Assembly (NCBI RefSeq): GCF_028769735.1
Contig: NC_088200.1
Span: forward strand, 73,339,894 to 73,403,893
Reading direction: 5' to 3'
Length of the DNA: 64,000 nt
Source of the DNA: Zonotrichia leucophrys gambelii
Lineage: Eukaryota; Chordata; Aves; Passeriformes; Passerellidae
The translations under genes were made by a program, and so were the position numbers. Positions 27,401 to 38,879 of this stretch are shown here, in pieces (within the stretch, counting starts at the first letter, position 1; the number at the start of each line of letters is the position of its first letter). The notes beneath the pieces were generated by a model, which was not told where the DNA came from, made no database searches, and worked only from the letters and a program-made list of their open reading frames with translations.

Positions 27401-27840
27401 GACTTTAAGGGCTGTACAGCAATTCTTTGGTCGCCTTTCTTTTTGGTCAGAGAGACCCAAATACCCTCAACAAAGAGCTCACAAATCTAGCAGAGTCTGA
27501 CTATGACTGAAGAACCCAAGCCTGAGTTAAAATAAATAAATATCCATGGTCCTCTTAAGTTCTCTTCAGTAGCAGTTTGCTCAACTAGAGATGAGTACTC
27601 ATCCTTGACTCACTGCATCCCCCTCAAGACCAGCACTCCTCAAGCTATTCCAAGTTTAGCCCAGACTGCAGTTTTCACTTTGCTTAATAAAACCGTGGAA
27701 ATTAAAATAGGAAAAAAAGGAAATTACAAAGAAGCTGTTAAACAATCACCACTGACACAAAGCACCTTCACCAATCCCTCTGAATTTCTGACCTAGGATC
27801 TATTTCAGGTGCCCACTTAATAGAAATGAGAGGGAGGCAG
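21430..27840. other. Unique DNA, no gene seen
   Basis: Unique sequence, with an A/C-rich tract around 23,300-23,370. The stretch at about 24,390-24,680 has a non-repetitive, mixed-composition texture and could be conserved non-coding DNA. A possible minus-strand exon at about 24,095-24,174 is described under findings. Confidence 0.5.
22777..22827. repeat. AT-rich short tandem repeat (TAATCTATATA-type)
   Basis: Three copies of a 'taatctatatata' motif with spacers of 'ataataat'. Simple sequence. Confidence 0.8.
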
Positions 27841-27841
27841 A

Positions 27842-27999
27842 AATGAAAGAGACAAAACCAAACCCCCAAGCAAAAAAAAAAAACCAACAAACAAACAAAC
27901 AAACAAACAAACAAAAACCCTACCAAAAAACCCCAAAAACCAAAAATCACAAAAAAAATAAGCCCCACCAAGACATAAACAAGAAAAACCCACCAAAAA

Positions 28000-28043
<44 letters not shown>

Positions 28044-28065
28044 AAACCAAAAAAAGAACCCAAAT
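27842..28065 (+). repeat. A/C-only low-complexity tract with (AAAC)n, (CA)n and poly(A)
   Basis: For more than 200 bases the plus strand is nearly all A and C. It contains an (AAAC)n block at about 27,890-27,915, a CA block at 28,000-28,012 and a 30-nt poly(A) at 28,013-28,042. Open frames of 74-97 residues here translate to lysine/proline or phenylalanine/valine runs and are artefacts. Confidence 0.9.
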
Positions 28066-31000
28066 AATTTTCAGCATCATCAGCCAGCTGAATTCTGACT
28101 TTTGGACCACAGCAAGGCCTTTATTAATGATCCCTCTCCCAGCTACACACTCAAATTCTCCAGCAACTCAGTCATTAGAAGGTAAATGAACCACCCTCCA
28201 CATCACCATCATGCTGGACCAAAATCTTCCAGCACAAGTAGACTCTCTCTAATCTTTGCTGTTTATTTGACAAAGAGGGGGAGAAAATTTAGGAAATTTA
28301 AGAGAAATTCAAGGAAGTGTTGTTGAAGCAGAGGTTCCAAGTGTTACATTCCCTGCCATCCTGCCCTTTTCTCTGGAGAGCTCTGGGAGGAATGTGCCTG
28401 CCTGGCCCCTGTGATAAGTGGCCATTGTGCTTTGAAGCATTTGCATGACAACGGTGCAGCCCAGGATGACCCATCTTCTCCCCAAAAGGAACATCCTGTG
28501 ATGCCTTCTTTCCACAGCCACCATCCCAGGCCTCTGCTGGAACCCAGGGGCTGCAGGCGGGAAGGGAAGGAAGGGTTTGCTCATCCCAGCCATGCAAAAA
28601 GAAGCCCCCATTGTCCTGCCAGGCCACGGAAACACTGACCACATGTGCATCAGAAGATTCCATTTTTAGCATCTCTCAAAACAAAGTCTTCTCTTTCACA
28701 TTATCACGAGCACACTGAATCCTCAGTCTTCCTACATCGTTCTCTGCAATGTCTGCTTTGTTTTGTCCTGAAAAATCGTTCTCCTGCCTCTCTACCCCAT
28801 GCCACTGCTCCATTAGCAGCAAGTTTCCACTGCACATAATTATGGCATGCCTTAGCCTACTTTTTTTTCTGTTTGCTGAGCAGCTCTGCCTATTTTCTAC
28901 TTGTGCTGATGCTACCGTTTACTTTTCCTGCCGCTCTAATCCTTGCATCCTTTGAAGGCCTGACTTCCTCCACACCATGACAGCAGCTGGGGTTCTCAGG
29001 CCCCTTTCCAGACCTTTTTTAATAGCAACTGTAATGCCACTCTGATGAACATCCCACTTCCTAATCTTCAGGTCAGCACAAAGCCTGCATCTGTAACAAG
29101 TGCTGCAAATACAACACCCAGGGCTGCTGAGCACCCATTATCTAAATGACTTCAAGTTATTAATTGCATATTCCTGGAACTGGAAGGAGAAGGAAAAACA
29201 CTGTCACATAATGCAAGCACTTAGCTTCTTCACACATAATCCCAATTAGAAGGTCTTATTTTCCACCAGGAAGTAACAAGTGACACACGTCAAGAACTGA
29301 ATTCTTAATTTAACAGGTTCAAAACTAACAGAAGTAACCCAGTGATACAAGTGCTTTCCCAGAATTATTTGTCCTCAACACACACTGGCCTTGCAATGAT
29401 TGTTACCCTAATAAGCTCTAAATAAGTCCTTCCTAATCACTCCTGACATTGATGCTGCGCCTACAGCTCTCTATGCTGACACTATTAAACAAGTATTCTT
29501 TAAGAGACTGCCTTTGACTCCACTCAAGAACAACTCCTGAACATCCTGAGGTCTCCTATTTCCATCTTCTTTCAATTACCTGCTAAACTCAACTTAATTA
29601 ATTGCCTCTCCTGATGGATCTTAACATCTTCTACCTAAGAAGCTGCTTTCAGCCCAAGCCAAAACCCCACTGTATTCCCCCTGGACAGCAGCTGTGGAGG
29701 TCCATAATTATAATTATGGACCACAAAAACCAGCCGAAAACGATGAGACTTTTGATCAAGGTAAAATACAATGTATAGCACTGCTGCTATGTCTGGGAGC
29801 TATCTTCTGACAGCAAGTGTATCTCAAAAATTACTACAAAGTAGTCAGAACCAATGATGAGGGAAAACCCTTTGCCAAACACTGGTTAAAGTTCCTTCAA
29901 GGAGTGATAAGCCAGGAGATTTTGAGTCACTGCAGTAACATTTGTTGCCTCAAGCTGGCCAAAGGAACTGCACCAAGACCTTCAACTCCCAGACAGGTGA
30001 AAAGAGCCCACAGAAAAACAAATTACACTGTATTTAAGATTGTGTTCAACCATAAGACACCAAACACAATGGTTTTCCCCTTTCCCTATCTCAAACTCTC
30101 TCCTCTTCCTCAAATCCCTTCACAGATGTATTTGTGCTGCAACCTCTGGCACAGCTTAATAAAGCTCAAGAGATGAGGAGCAGACTTTTTAGATCTTTGG
30201 CATTGTTTTAACGTTGAAAGAACAAAATTGAACAGAACCCAAAAACCCAAAAGAGAACTCACACAACTTTGTGTTTACCTATGTGCTGAACTTCCCAAAC
30301 ACAAGCTGAAAGCAGAAGAACTCTTCCAAAACTCAGGATATGCCAATAAAGACCACTTCTATTAAACCTGATCCCCTAAGTTTGGAAACTCCTACTAAAG
30401 ACCTTTTTTCCTTTCATTTTTGCTACAACCAACAAGATAATTATCATAAGTCAATCTATCTCCCTTCCTCCCCCCTTTTCTTCTTTCAGCACTGGCATAC
30501 AAACCATGCTATTTTAACTTCTTTCCTGTTCTCCCAGTTCTTCTGGAACATTTTATTTTCAACAGTCAACTCATTTGGAGAAGTGCCATGCTGAAGTTCA
30601 ACCGTGTACAATGTTAACTGTGTCTCTGCCAGCAGCTGAGGACTTGCACCACGCCACCTTCTCCAGCACCTCTTGATCAAACAATTTTGGAGTTCCTCTC
30701 TCCGAGAACTTAGCAGATGTTTAAGCAACCTTCACTCTCATCACACTCCTTTTATTAATTATTTCCCCCCCCCCTCTCAAAAATTATTCTCTCTCACTAT
30801 AGAGTGAGATGGAATTTCTCATTCTCTCCTCAATTAACTCTCAGCAGATCTCCTGCTCACCTCCTGTGAGATTTCCTGATTGTTTAGTACCCAACTGATG
30901 GAAAACCAAGCTGGCATTTGGGCTGATGAAGTTCAACATCTCTGCTGAAGCCAGCAATTGGAAGCTCATACTTGAACACATCTTGGATCAAGCATGCAAG

Positions 31001-34000
31001 TCAAGCCAGTCATGGTTATTCCATGTTCATCCAGAACAAGTCCATAAAATATATAATCTTCTACTTCAAGGTAAAAAAGTATCTGTTAAAGAGTCAAACC
31101 AAGAGAAATACACGATGCTAAAGGAGTATTTCCATTATTTTTCTCCCACAGTATGTTGGAAGTGTAGCGAAATACAAGGAAACAAAATAACACAGACGTC
31201 TTGGCCTTTGTAGACCTTTCCTGACCTGTAGAAAACAAGAACCTCATTCCTCCATCAGCAGCTTCTTCCAATCCCTATTTCACTGAGGACTTCTGAATTT
31301 TTTTTAAGTTTTCCTGGTGAAGCTTCAACATGGGACAATATTAGTTAATGAGTAGTACACAGCTATTCACCAGTTTCACACTTTCAAGTCCTTTTTATGG
31401 AGTTTCTTACTTCAAAGCGGTGTTGTTCTGCCCATTCAAGGAAATTATCCACAACACCACACAGAGAAAGAGTTTCAGTAAACAGAGGTAATCTCAATTT
31501 ATGTCGTAACTCCACACATGTTGTTTGGAATAATGGGAAAACCCATTAGGAAATGCTAATTCACACTGGGTTTCTGGGAGTTCCAGATTTCAAGAGGCAT
31601 CTTTTGAGCTCTTCTGAAGTAATCTTCCTCAAACTGCAAGTTGTACTATTATAAGACTTAAGTTCTTCCCATTTCCTTTTTAAGGCTAAAATTAAACTTG
31701 CCCATTCCTTGGGGCCCAGAGGAACATCTGCCAGATGTCCCGACATCTATGTTGAACAATAGTCATCTACTTGTCAACTCTCTTTTTAATCATCCTTTTT
31801 ATCGGTCTTCATAAAAGTCAATTCCTCTTTTAAGTCAAAGTGCACAATGCTAACGAATTTTCTTATAAAGGTCACTGATGATCACATTTTTTTCCATTTC
31901 CACTTGCAGTTGCCCTGCTTTCCCTTTCCAGCACCCCACTGTGTACTCATATTCTTCACACTCCAAGCATACATATTATTGTATTTTTTAGTTTTCTTGC
32001 AAAAAAAATAATATTTTTAATTATGGAAGGAAATTGTAAACATGACATCTTAAGTTTCTCAACAACATAACCTGGTGTGAAGCTAGTGAAAATGCAAAAG
32101 GAAATCAAATAATCCTTTAAATATTTTTAAAGCAGTGGTTCATAGGCTATGTCTAGTAGGTGTGAGAAAAGTGATGAAGAAAAGCACATTTAAATAGTGG
32201 AGAATAAACTACCAATGCTTACTCTTTCTCTTAGAGATTGGACCAATAAAAGATTCTATGTGCCTCAAACCAAAAGCAATTGAAAGCCATTGTCTGAATG
32301 AAGAAATTTATGCCTGATTAGGAGAAACATTCATGTCACCACCATGGCATGAATTAAGATCATCTTTCTGGAGCTTCTTTAAAAACCAATGGGTTTTGGG
32401 GATTTTGTTTGTTTGGGATTTTTTTTTTTTTTTTTTTGGTGGGTAGAACTGTTTTGTGTTGTTTTGGGATTCTTTTTAAAATCAAAGTTCTTCAGCTAGA
32501 ATTTTAGCAGCAAGGAGAACTTCAGTCTGTCTGGGCAGAACCACAGCAAGAAGCACCATCGACAAGAGCACAATTCTCTGAAGAGGTTTCAATCTCGTAG
32601 TGAGGAAGCCCAGGAAAAAAACCCAAAAAAACCAACCAAAAAAAACCACCAAAAATTAAAACCACTGCAATGTTGTTTGGTTTTCTAGGGCGTTAAGAGG
32701 CCCTCCCGAAAAGATCCCGATCTTAAATCTCAGAGCTGTTCTTGGATTGCACATGCCACGCTCAAGGGCAGTGTGTCTGCAGGGCACTGCCAGCACTGGG
32801 CTGGCCTCCCCAGAAGTCAGAGGAGAATTCACAGCTCTGAACCACAAGCACTCTGCATACAGCCCGTGTAGGGGATGGATATTTGGGATCTGACCCAAAT
32901 AAGCAAAGGTCAGTGGGCAATTTTTCAGTTTTTCTTCAATGGCTGACTTAGACCTGTGCGGAGGTCTGAAAAATCCATCCAAAAAAATATCACCTCGGGG
33001 AGGGGGATAAAAAACCAACCAAAACACCACAACAGCAGCAAAAACAAACAAACAAGCAAACAAGACCCCAAAACCAAAAGCAGTTAGCCTCTATTTTTGT
33101 CAAAATATAAGATTAAACATACCTGAAATGGTATGTTCCATGGCCTTCTTCTGAAAGATGGAGGCAACCAGAGAACCTCAATAATTTGGGTGACACATCA
33201 GCAACCAGGACTTAAGAAACGCACAGTTGATAAAGCAATATCCTCCCGAGGTATATTAGATTACACATTAAAACATTTCTTCCACAGCAAAAAATAAAAC
33301 AAGGGCATTGATTTTTAACCTCTAAGACGGATCTCGAGTTCATCACCCCATCACTGCAATCCTCAAATCCCTTCTGGTTTTTTGCACATCTGGGAGGGTG
33401 TTCTGATTCAGATTCACTGGTCCCCCATACTGCCACTTAACATCTTCCCACATTTGTCCTTAAACACCTCAGAATAATCAATGTATGGACATCACTGACA
33501 CCTTCCCATGGAGCTGTGCCTTCAAGCTCAGCAGCACCGCACCCCGGTGTCCCCCTCCTGCATTTCAGGGTGTATTTTGAACTTTTTGAGGAATTGCATC
33601 TACTGTGCACATTTCAGTGGGTGGGAAAAGATCCGAGGCCTGCTCTGGATCTGCTAGAAATTGCTTCAGATTAAAAGGTGGGTTAAAAACAAAGCACATG
33701 GATTCCTGCTCAACTGCTATCTCGCTTTAAAGATCTCAGGTTTCCATAATGACATTAAAATCACAGTAAGAATGCTGCTGTAAGTTTTCAGGAAAAAACA
33801 GTATTTTATGACACCAAAAAGACAGCTGTGAAAACTGTTTTGCTTTTTCCAAGAGAAATTATGTATGTTATGATGCTCTGAGGAACCTACTAAAAGCTTG
33901 CCAGTATCACTTTAATGAAACCTAGTGAGTGGGGAGAAATATTCCATCTTAATTTATAACGCATCCAAAAGAAGGAATGCTCTTGAAAATGAGATGTTAA

Positions 34001-34095
34001 AAATCCCAAAAATTAGGCATCATCACCTAGGAAAAAAAGAGACATTTCATGATACCCTCTGGAAGAACCTGAGCAGCCTCAAGCTGCATGCACTT
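28066..34095. other. Unique DNA, no gene seen
   Basis: Unique, AT-leaning sequence. It includes a G/T-rich tract at about 32,395-32,470 and an A/C-rich tract at about 32,612-32,660 that are roughly complementary, and an A/C tract at 33,010-33,075. No frame is accepted as coding. Confidence 0.5.
29699..29722. repeat. Perfect 24-bp palindrome
   Basis: Each 12-base arm reads GGTCCATAATTA on its own strand, with no central spacer. The centre holds overlapping TAATTA cores. It could be a chance hairpin or a palindromic homeodomain-type binding site. Confidence 0.9.
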
Positions 34096-34097
34096 AC
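34096..34097 (-). other. Candidate splice donor, minus strand
   Basis: On the minus strand the sequence reads GAG|GTAAGTG, very close to the vertebrate donor consensus. It is one of three good donors within 2.2 kb on this strand beside the GA/CT-rich promoter-like region. The exon upstream of it is not identified. Confidence 0.3.
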
Positions 34098-34495
34098 CTC
34101 CAAATGCTTTCAGAAACCTAAAAATACATGCTTATATACACTATTTGCTTGGCCAACTGATCAACCTCCAAAATCCTGTGGTCTTTAACCAAGGAAAAAT
34201 ATCTAGAAAGGTGACCTCCGCATGAAAGCATCAGAGAAAAAAAGCCTGAGGATGTGTTTCTCTGTGTGAAGGAGAATCTGAGCAATTTCCTCCAATCCTC
34301 ATTTCCTGATAGCATGAAGACAGCGAGAGAAGACCCATCACAATGTTGTGCATTGAAAAAAAAAATCTGAAGGGGGGAAAAACCTTTAGGGGGGTAAAAA
34401 AAATCATGATTAAGCCATCTCTTCTGCCCAGCAAAGCCTCGAAACATGGAGAGACATCCACAATGTTAGGAGCACTTCCCATCTCAGCTTTGTCT

Positions 34496-34497
34496 AC

Positions 34498-34528
<31 letters not shown>

Positions 34529-34530
34529 CC
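34496..34530 (+). repeat. (CT)n microsatellite
   Basis: About 17 CT units with two interruptions, at the edge of the promoter-like region. The other strand is a GA-repeat, a possible GAGA-factor-like or H-DNA sequence. Confidence 0.92.
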
Positions 34531-34568
34531 TCCATTTTCTGGTGGAGCTAGAGAACATGACATGGCTT

Positions 34569-34570
34569 AC
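34569..34570 (-). other. Candidate splice donor, minus strand
   Basis: The minus strand reads GAGTCAG|GTAAGCC. The exon side (34,571 upward) would contain a short non-coding 5' exon. This is a strong consensus match, but splice-site strings of this quality also occur by chance. Confidence 0.35.
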
Positions 34571-35464
34571 CTGACTCAGATCACAGCTCTCTGCCAAACT
34601 AGTCACTTCCTCTTAGACATGCGAGCAGCCTTCATGAGACAAACAGACCCCCACAGACGCGCACACAAAAGCAGGAGCAAGGAGGCACTCAAAAAAACTT
34701 GGGAGGTCTCTCCCCTTCCAAACACCAGAGAAACAAATGAAACTTTTTTTTTTTGCCTTTTTCTCTCTCCCCCCACCAAAAAAGAAAAAAAAATAAATAA
34801 AAGAGAGGGAGGTGAAGGGGAAAGGGAAGGGAAGGATCCTATCAGATCACAACCACATGAAGCTCCAGGAGGATTCTCTGTGTGAGGAGAATAGAAGCCA
34901 CAGTGCTGAGGGGAGCCGGGGGGCACGGAGAGGGGGGAGAAGGAAGGAGAAGGTTACTCCAGAAGACATAAAGAAGCCTGTGGACTGTGTGTGTGCATGT
35001 GTGCGAGAGCGAGGAGAAGCTTTGTGTTGTGGAGCCTGGACTGGAACCAAAGCAGACAGCTTGCAAATGGAGGACAAGGGAGATAAAGAAAGGGAAAGAG
35101 GGGGAGAGATAGGGAGAAACCTGCTCCGGGTGGGCTGGGAAAGGGGCAAAGGGGAGAAAGCGCCTTCTCCCTTGCCTGGTTTAAAGGTAGGGACATGGGG
35201 GAACTGAGCGAGTAGAAGTGGGCTCCTTCCCCTTCCTTTCTTCCCTTCTCGCTCTCCTTTCTCTCAAAGGAGAGCCACAAGCGTGTGTAATGGCTCCTGC
35301 TCTCCAGCCGAACGCTGTCCTCTCCTCCAAGGCACCTCCTGCGGGCACCAGCAGCCCCCCAGCCCCGGCTCCAGGCGCCGGGGACCCCCGCATCCCAACT
35401 CCAGAGAGCCGCGGAGGGGGCACCACAGCCGGGGCGAGCAGGGCAGCGACCAGAGGGGACCAGG

Positions 35465-35592
35465 AGCAAAGAGGAGGAGGAGGGGGAAAGAGTGGCTGGG
35501 AGAAAGGAAGTAAGAAAGAAAGAAAGCAAGAAGGAAAGAGAGAGAGAGAGAGAGGAAGAAAGGAAGGAAGGAAGGAAGGAAGAAAGAGGTCA
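35465..35592 (+). repeat. Polypurine tract with (GA)n and (GGAA)n
   Basis: Nearly 130 bases of A and G only, with short (GAAA), (GA) and (GGAA) blocks. It is compatible with triplex (H-DNA) formation at a promoter. Confidence 0.85.
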
Positions 35593-35776
35593 CCCGATTG
35601 CCTGGGTCGTGCCAGCACGGAGCTTTTCTCTCCTCCGTGTGTCTCCCGTCTCTGATCCAAGTCCACACGCACAGCACCATCCAGACCTCGCACACACACA
35701 CATATCCTCTCAGGCACCCCCCACCCCGAAAGCTCGGCTGGTATCTCACTTATCTCCCCATATTTCCCCCCACCTC

Positions 35777-35890
35777 TCCCCCCACCACCACCACCACCGC
35801 CCCCCCCGTAATGCAACAACAAAAAATTAATTAACCGCCTTCCTCCTCCTCCCACCACCACCACCACCACCAGCACCTCCTCCTCTTCTC
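35777..35890 (+). repeat. (CCA)n/(CCT)n trinucleotide-rich tract
   Basis: Two CCA runs and CTC/CCT runs separated by 'aacaacaaaaaattaattaacc'. The minus strand reads as glycine and valine runs, which explains the 240-residue open frame there. Confidence 0.8.
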
Positions 35891-36067
35891 CTCCTCCATG
35901 CAAGAGACTTCTCTCTCAAACAAAACACCCCGCTCTCACTCCCCTCTCTTCTCTCTCTCTCTTTTTTTTTTTCTCCTTTCCTTTCTTTCTTCCTCCTTCC
36001 TCCGTTGACCGAATGAATGGATTTCAAGAGGAAGGTGGTGGAAAGAAAGACAGACATAAAAGACCAA

Positions 36068-36140
36068 ACAAAATAACACACGCACACACAACAGAAAGAG
36101 ACACACACACCACACGCACCACACACACACACACAACACA
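36068..36140 (+). repeat. (CA)n-rich tract
   Basis: Interrupted CA/CACG dinucleotides over about 70 bases. Simple sequence. Confidence 0.85.
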
Positions 36141-36197
36141 AACGAGAGATGATCTCTCCAATGCCAAACCAGAGATGGGTTTTAATTGCGAGAACTT

Positions 36198-36199
36198 AC
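36198..36199 (-). other. Candidate splice donor, minus strand
   Basis: The minus strand reads CTCCT|GTAAGTTC, with the six intronic bases matching the consensus exactly. The exon side would run through a GA-rich, AGC-rich stretch at 36,200-36,330 with no convincing coding frame, as expected for a 5' untranslated exon. Confidence 0.35.
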
Positions 36200-36359
36200 A
36201 GGAGCGTCCCGGCACTGCTGCTCTTGCTGCTGCCTCCTCTCCTCTCCTCTTCCTCTCTGCCTAGCTCTTCTTGTTATTGTTGTGGAAGTTGTTTTGTGAG
36301 TCTCATGTGCTCCTTGCCAGGTCTCAGCAATGGAGGATCGCCATCTTTCCCTGCTTTTC

Positions 36360-36481
36360 CCCCCCTCTCTCCCTCTCCCTCTCCCTCTCTCTCTCTCTCC
36401 TTCACTGGTTTGCTGCAGCTGCAGATGACCTGAGATATCCGTCTCTCTCTCTCTCTCTCTCTCACCCTCTGTGTCTCTCTC
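36360..36481 (+). repeat. (CT)n/(CCCT)n tracts
   Basis: Two CT-rich blocks (36,361-36,401 and 36,441-36,481) flank a short unique segment that contains a 'tgctgcagctgcaga' E-box-like palindrome. Confidence 0.9.
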
Positions 36482-36597
36482 TGAATAATGAGCAACCAGA
36501 GGGAGAGAGAGAAAGAAGACAATCTCCTCTCCTACCACACAAAACGCAAGAGCACCAGGGGGTGCAAGAATCCTTTCTAACAACAACAACAACGTGT

Positions 36598-36800
36598 AGG
36601 GGAAGAGGAGGAAAAAGAGAAAGAAAAGAGAAGAAAAGAGAGGAGGAAAAGGCAAGAAGAAAGAGGAGGGAGGTGGAAGAGGAGGGGGGAAAGCAAGCAA
36701 GCGAGAGAGATCCAGCAGGCAGACAGATGGAGGAGAAGATGGTAGTGATAGAGGAGGAGGTGTTGAAGATGAAGGAGATTAAGAGGAGGAAGGTGGTAAC
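36598..36800 (+). repeat. Polypurine (GGA/GAAA) tract
   Basis: About 200 bases made almost entirely of A and G, mostly GGA and GAA triplets. The Lys/Glu/Arg-rich frame across it is an artefact of composition. Confidence 0.85.
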
Positions 36801-37600
36801 AAAAAGTTAAGGTTTGGGACACTGAATCACTCACAGGCCAGGGAGGAGGAGAAGAAGGGGGAAAGATCTGAAGATCTTCCCCTTGCCAAGCTGTTGCCTT
36901 CACCAAGCTCTCGGTGCAGGAGCGCTCAGCAGCCCCTGCGATGCTGGGGGAGCCGCTGGCATGGAGCGCTCTGCTGGGTCATAGCTCTCTTCCAGCCATG
37001 ACAAAAACCGGTTTCTGCATGCAGATCTGCCCCCGAGGTGATCCCTCAGACACATCCATCTAGAGGCTAATCTTCCCTGAGCAGGGTAAAGAACATAAAT
37101 GGAGCTGGAGGTTGCAAAGTATAAAACCAGATCTACCACGTGGTTGGTTTTTAATCCCCCTTCCAGCTCGCATTTGATGTGGAGAAAGGACACTCGAATT
37201 GTCCATTTCTGGCACGTATTTTGAAGTCTACTCCTGGAAATAAAAGGCAGTCATCTCCAGGTTTTTTGTTTCTCACAAGCGTTTGGGAGAAAAGAGAGCT
37301 TGCACTACTATCACCAAAATCACTTCTACGTTGGTGAAACGTTGATTTTTTTTGGTGGGGTTTTTTTTTTGGCCGCAAAATAAAATAAATAATTCCACTT
37401 AAAACAACTTTTACGCCTCCCAACACCTAGTTGTCTGCCTCTTTTGTGACTGATTATTTAAAAACCGTGGAAACTAACGATCAAGGCTCACAAAGAAAGG
37501 TATCTGGGTGATGAAGGCAAGCAGACAAAGACAAAGCGGCTGTAGCCTGCATTTTTATTTAGTCTCGTTTTTTAAGCATTGTCCTGAGCTACTTCTTTTC

Positions 37601-37623
37601 TTTTTTTTTTTTTTTTTTTTTTT
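37601..37623 (+). repeat. Poly(T) tract
   Basis: Twenty-three T residues, preceded by 'cttttc' and followed by a C-rich stretch. It could be the reverse tail of an old retroposon, but no body is recognised. Confidence 0.85.
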
Positions 37624-38288
37624 GCCCGACACCCCCACCTCAGCCCAAATCCAACCCCCCTTCCCCTCCCACAGCACCAGGTCAGATTCTTTCTGAGGTT
37701 ATGTCCAGCGAGGGAAAGGGGGATGGGGGTGGCAGGGGCGGGAGGAATTAGGGTTTTACGTGCAGACTCGGTGAATCAATACGCGGGGAGTGAGGCAAAA
37801 TCAATTTGAGCGCAAGGGCATGGCTGGGTGTTGGAACATCAGCGGGGCTTCTCCAGCTCCGCATGGCTGGGAGAGGGACTAGAACCACGGAGCTGCGGTT
37901 CGGATGGAGCGGGGAGGATGCTCCCCGTGCTCCTGAGGAAAGTTAGCGTGTTGGGAGTGAGTGGTGAACCTGAGGTGATCTCCTGGAATTTTTTTTTTTT
38001 CTTTTGGTTTTTACTGGCTCTGGGAGAAGTCAGGCGTGTTAGAACTTCATTGTGTGTGTCTCTCTCTCAGCTCAGCTGAAGACCAAGCGCAGGAGCGCTG
38101 AGCGCAGCGATGAAATGAAATGAAAATAAACGGAAAATCGGTCGCCCAGGTGGTGGTCAAATACTAAACCCATGCATGCTCCGATCTTCCCATCCGCAAG
38201 AATGCCGTGAGGACAAAGCAGGATCTCTCCCATTAAATCTTCCTTTTCTTTGAGCCGTGCAAGTTAATGACTAAACAGGAGAAAGATC

Positions 38289-38320
38289 TTCTCCCTCCTC
38301 CTCCTCCTCCTCCTCCTCTC
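38289..38320 (+). repeat. (CTC)n trinucleotide microsatellite
   Basis: About nine CTC/TCC units between the two CpG-rich areas. Confidence 0.9.
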
Positions 38321-38879
38321 CCCTCTTTCCGCTCCCCCCCCCCTCCACCCCAAACAAGTGCTGTGAGGAATGGGAGGAAGGATAATTCCTGGGCACTGTT
38401 GGATTTGGAGAATTCTTCTTAAGGAAAAGGGGAATAAAACACCACCAAAACTGAGGATTCCTGCTAGGACTCCTGGTTTCATGCAGACAAACGGAGCGGA
38501 CACCTCCTAAGAAGCTGATAAAAGAACATTAAGGAAAAGGGAGGGACTGTCTTTACGGCTGCCAGAATGTGCATGTGTTCTGCCTGCAATTTTCTATAAA
38601 TCATCCCCATCGCAGGAGCAGAGCGCCTGGGCTTTGCAATCCTTGACGTGTACCATCAACGCCGAGACAGATAATTCACCTCTTTGTCTCCCGGCGCTTT
38701 AAATTCAAAACCCGGGCAAACAAACAAACAAAAACAAACGGGAAAAGAGGGGGGGGGGGAAGAAAAAAATAAAATAAAATTAATATTAAAATAAAATAAA
38801 TTAAAAGCGAGCGACAAAGACCAACCCACAACCACAAAACACGTTGCTTCTGAGCAGAAAGAAAGAAACTGGATCTTCA

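Larger units (their letters stand above)
34496..36900 (-). promoter_or_regulatory. Putative promoter and 5' exon region (CT/GA-rich, CpG-containing)
   Basis: Base composition changes sharply from the AT-leaning flanks. Long (CT)n and (GA)n tracts, GGA/CCT trinucleotide runs, and a GC-rich core at about 34,900-35,480 with many CpGs ('gagagcgaggag', 'ccggggaccccc', 'gagccgcgg') stand out in a bird genome intron. Polypurine/polypyrimidine-rich 5' untranslated exons are common at promoters of large developmental and neuronal genes. The minus strand carries donor sites at 36,200 (CTCCT|GTAAGT) and 34,571 (CAG|GTAAGC), so leftward transcription with non-coding first exons is my preferred reading. 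Open frames of 100-240 residues here are low-complexity Ser/Pro/Leu or Glu/Arg/Lys runs and are not accepted as proteins. The gene is not identified, and rightward transcription cannot be excluded. Confidence 0.45.

Noticed and set aside
35181..35903. 240-residue minus-strand frame in the promoter-like region
   Set aside because: Glycine, valine, serine, leucine and proline runs from trinucleotide and CT repeats; no domain, and overlapping frames on both strands.
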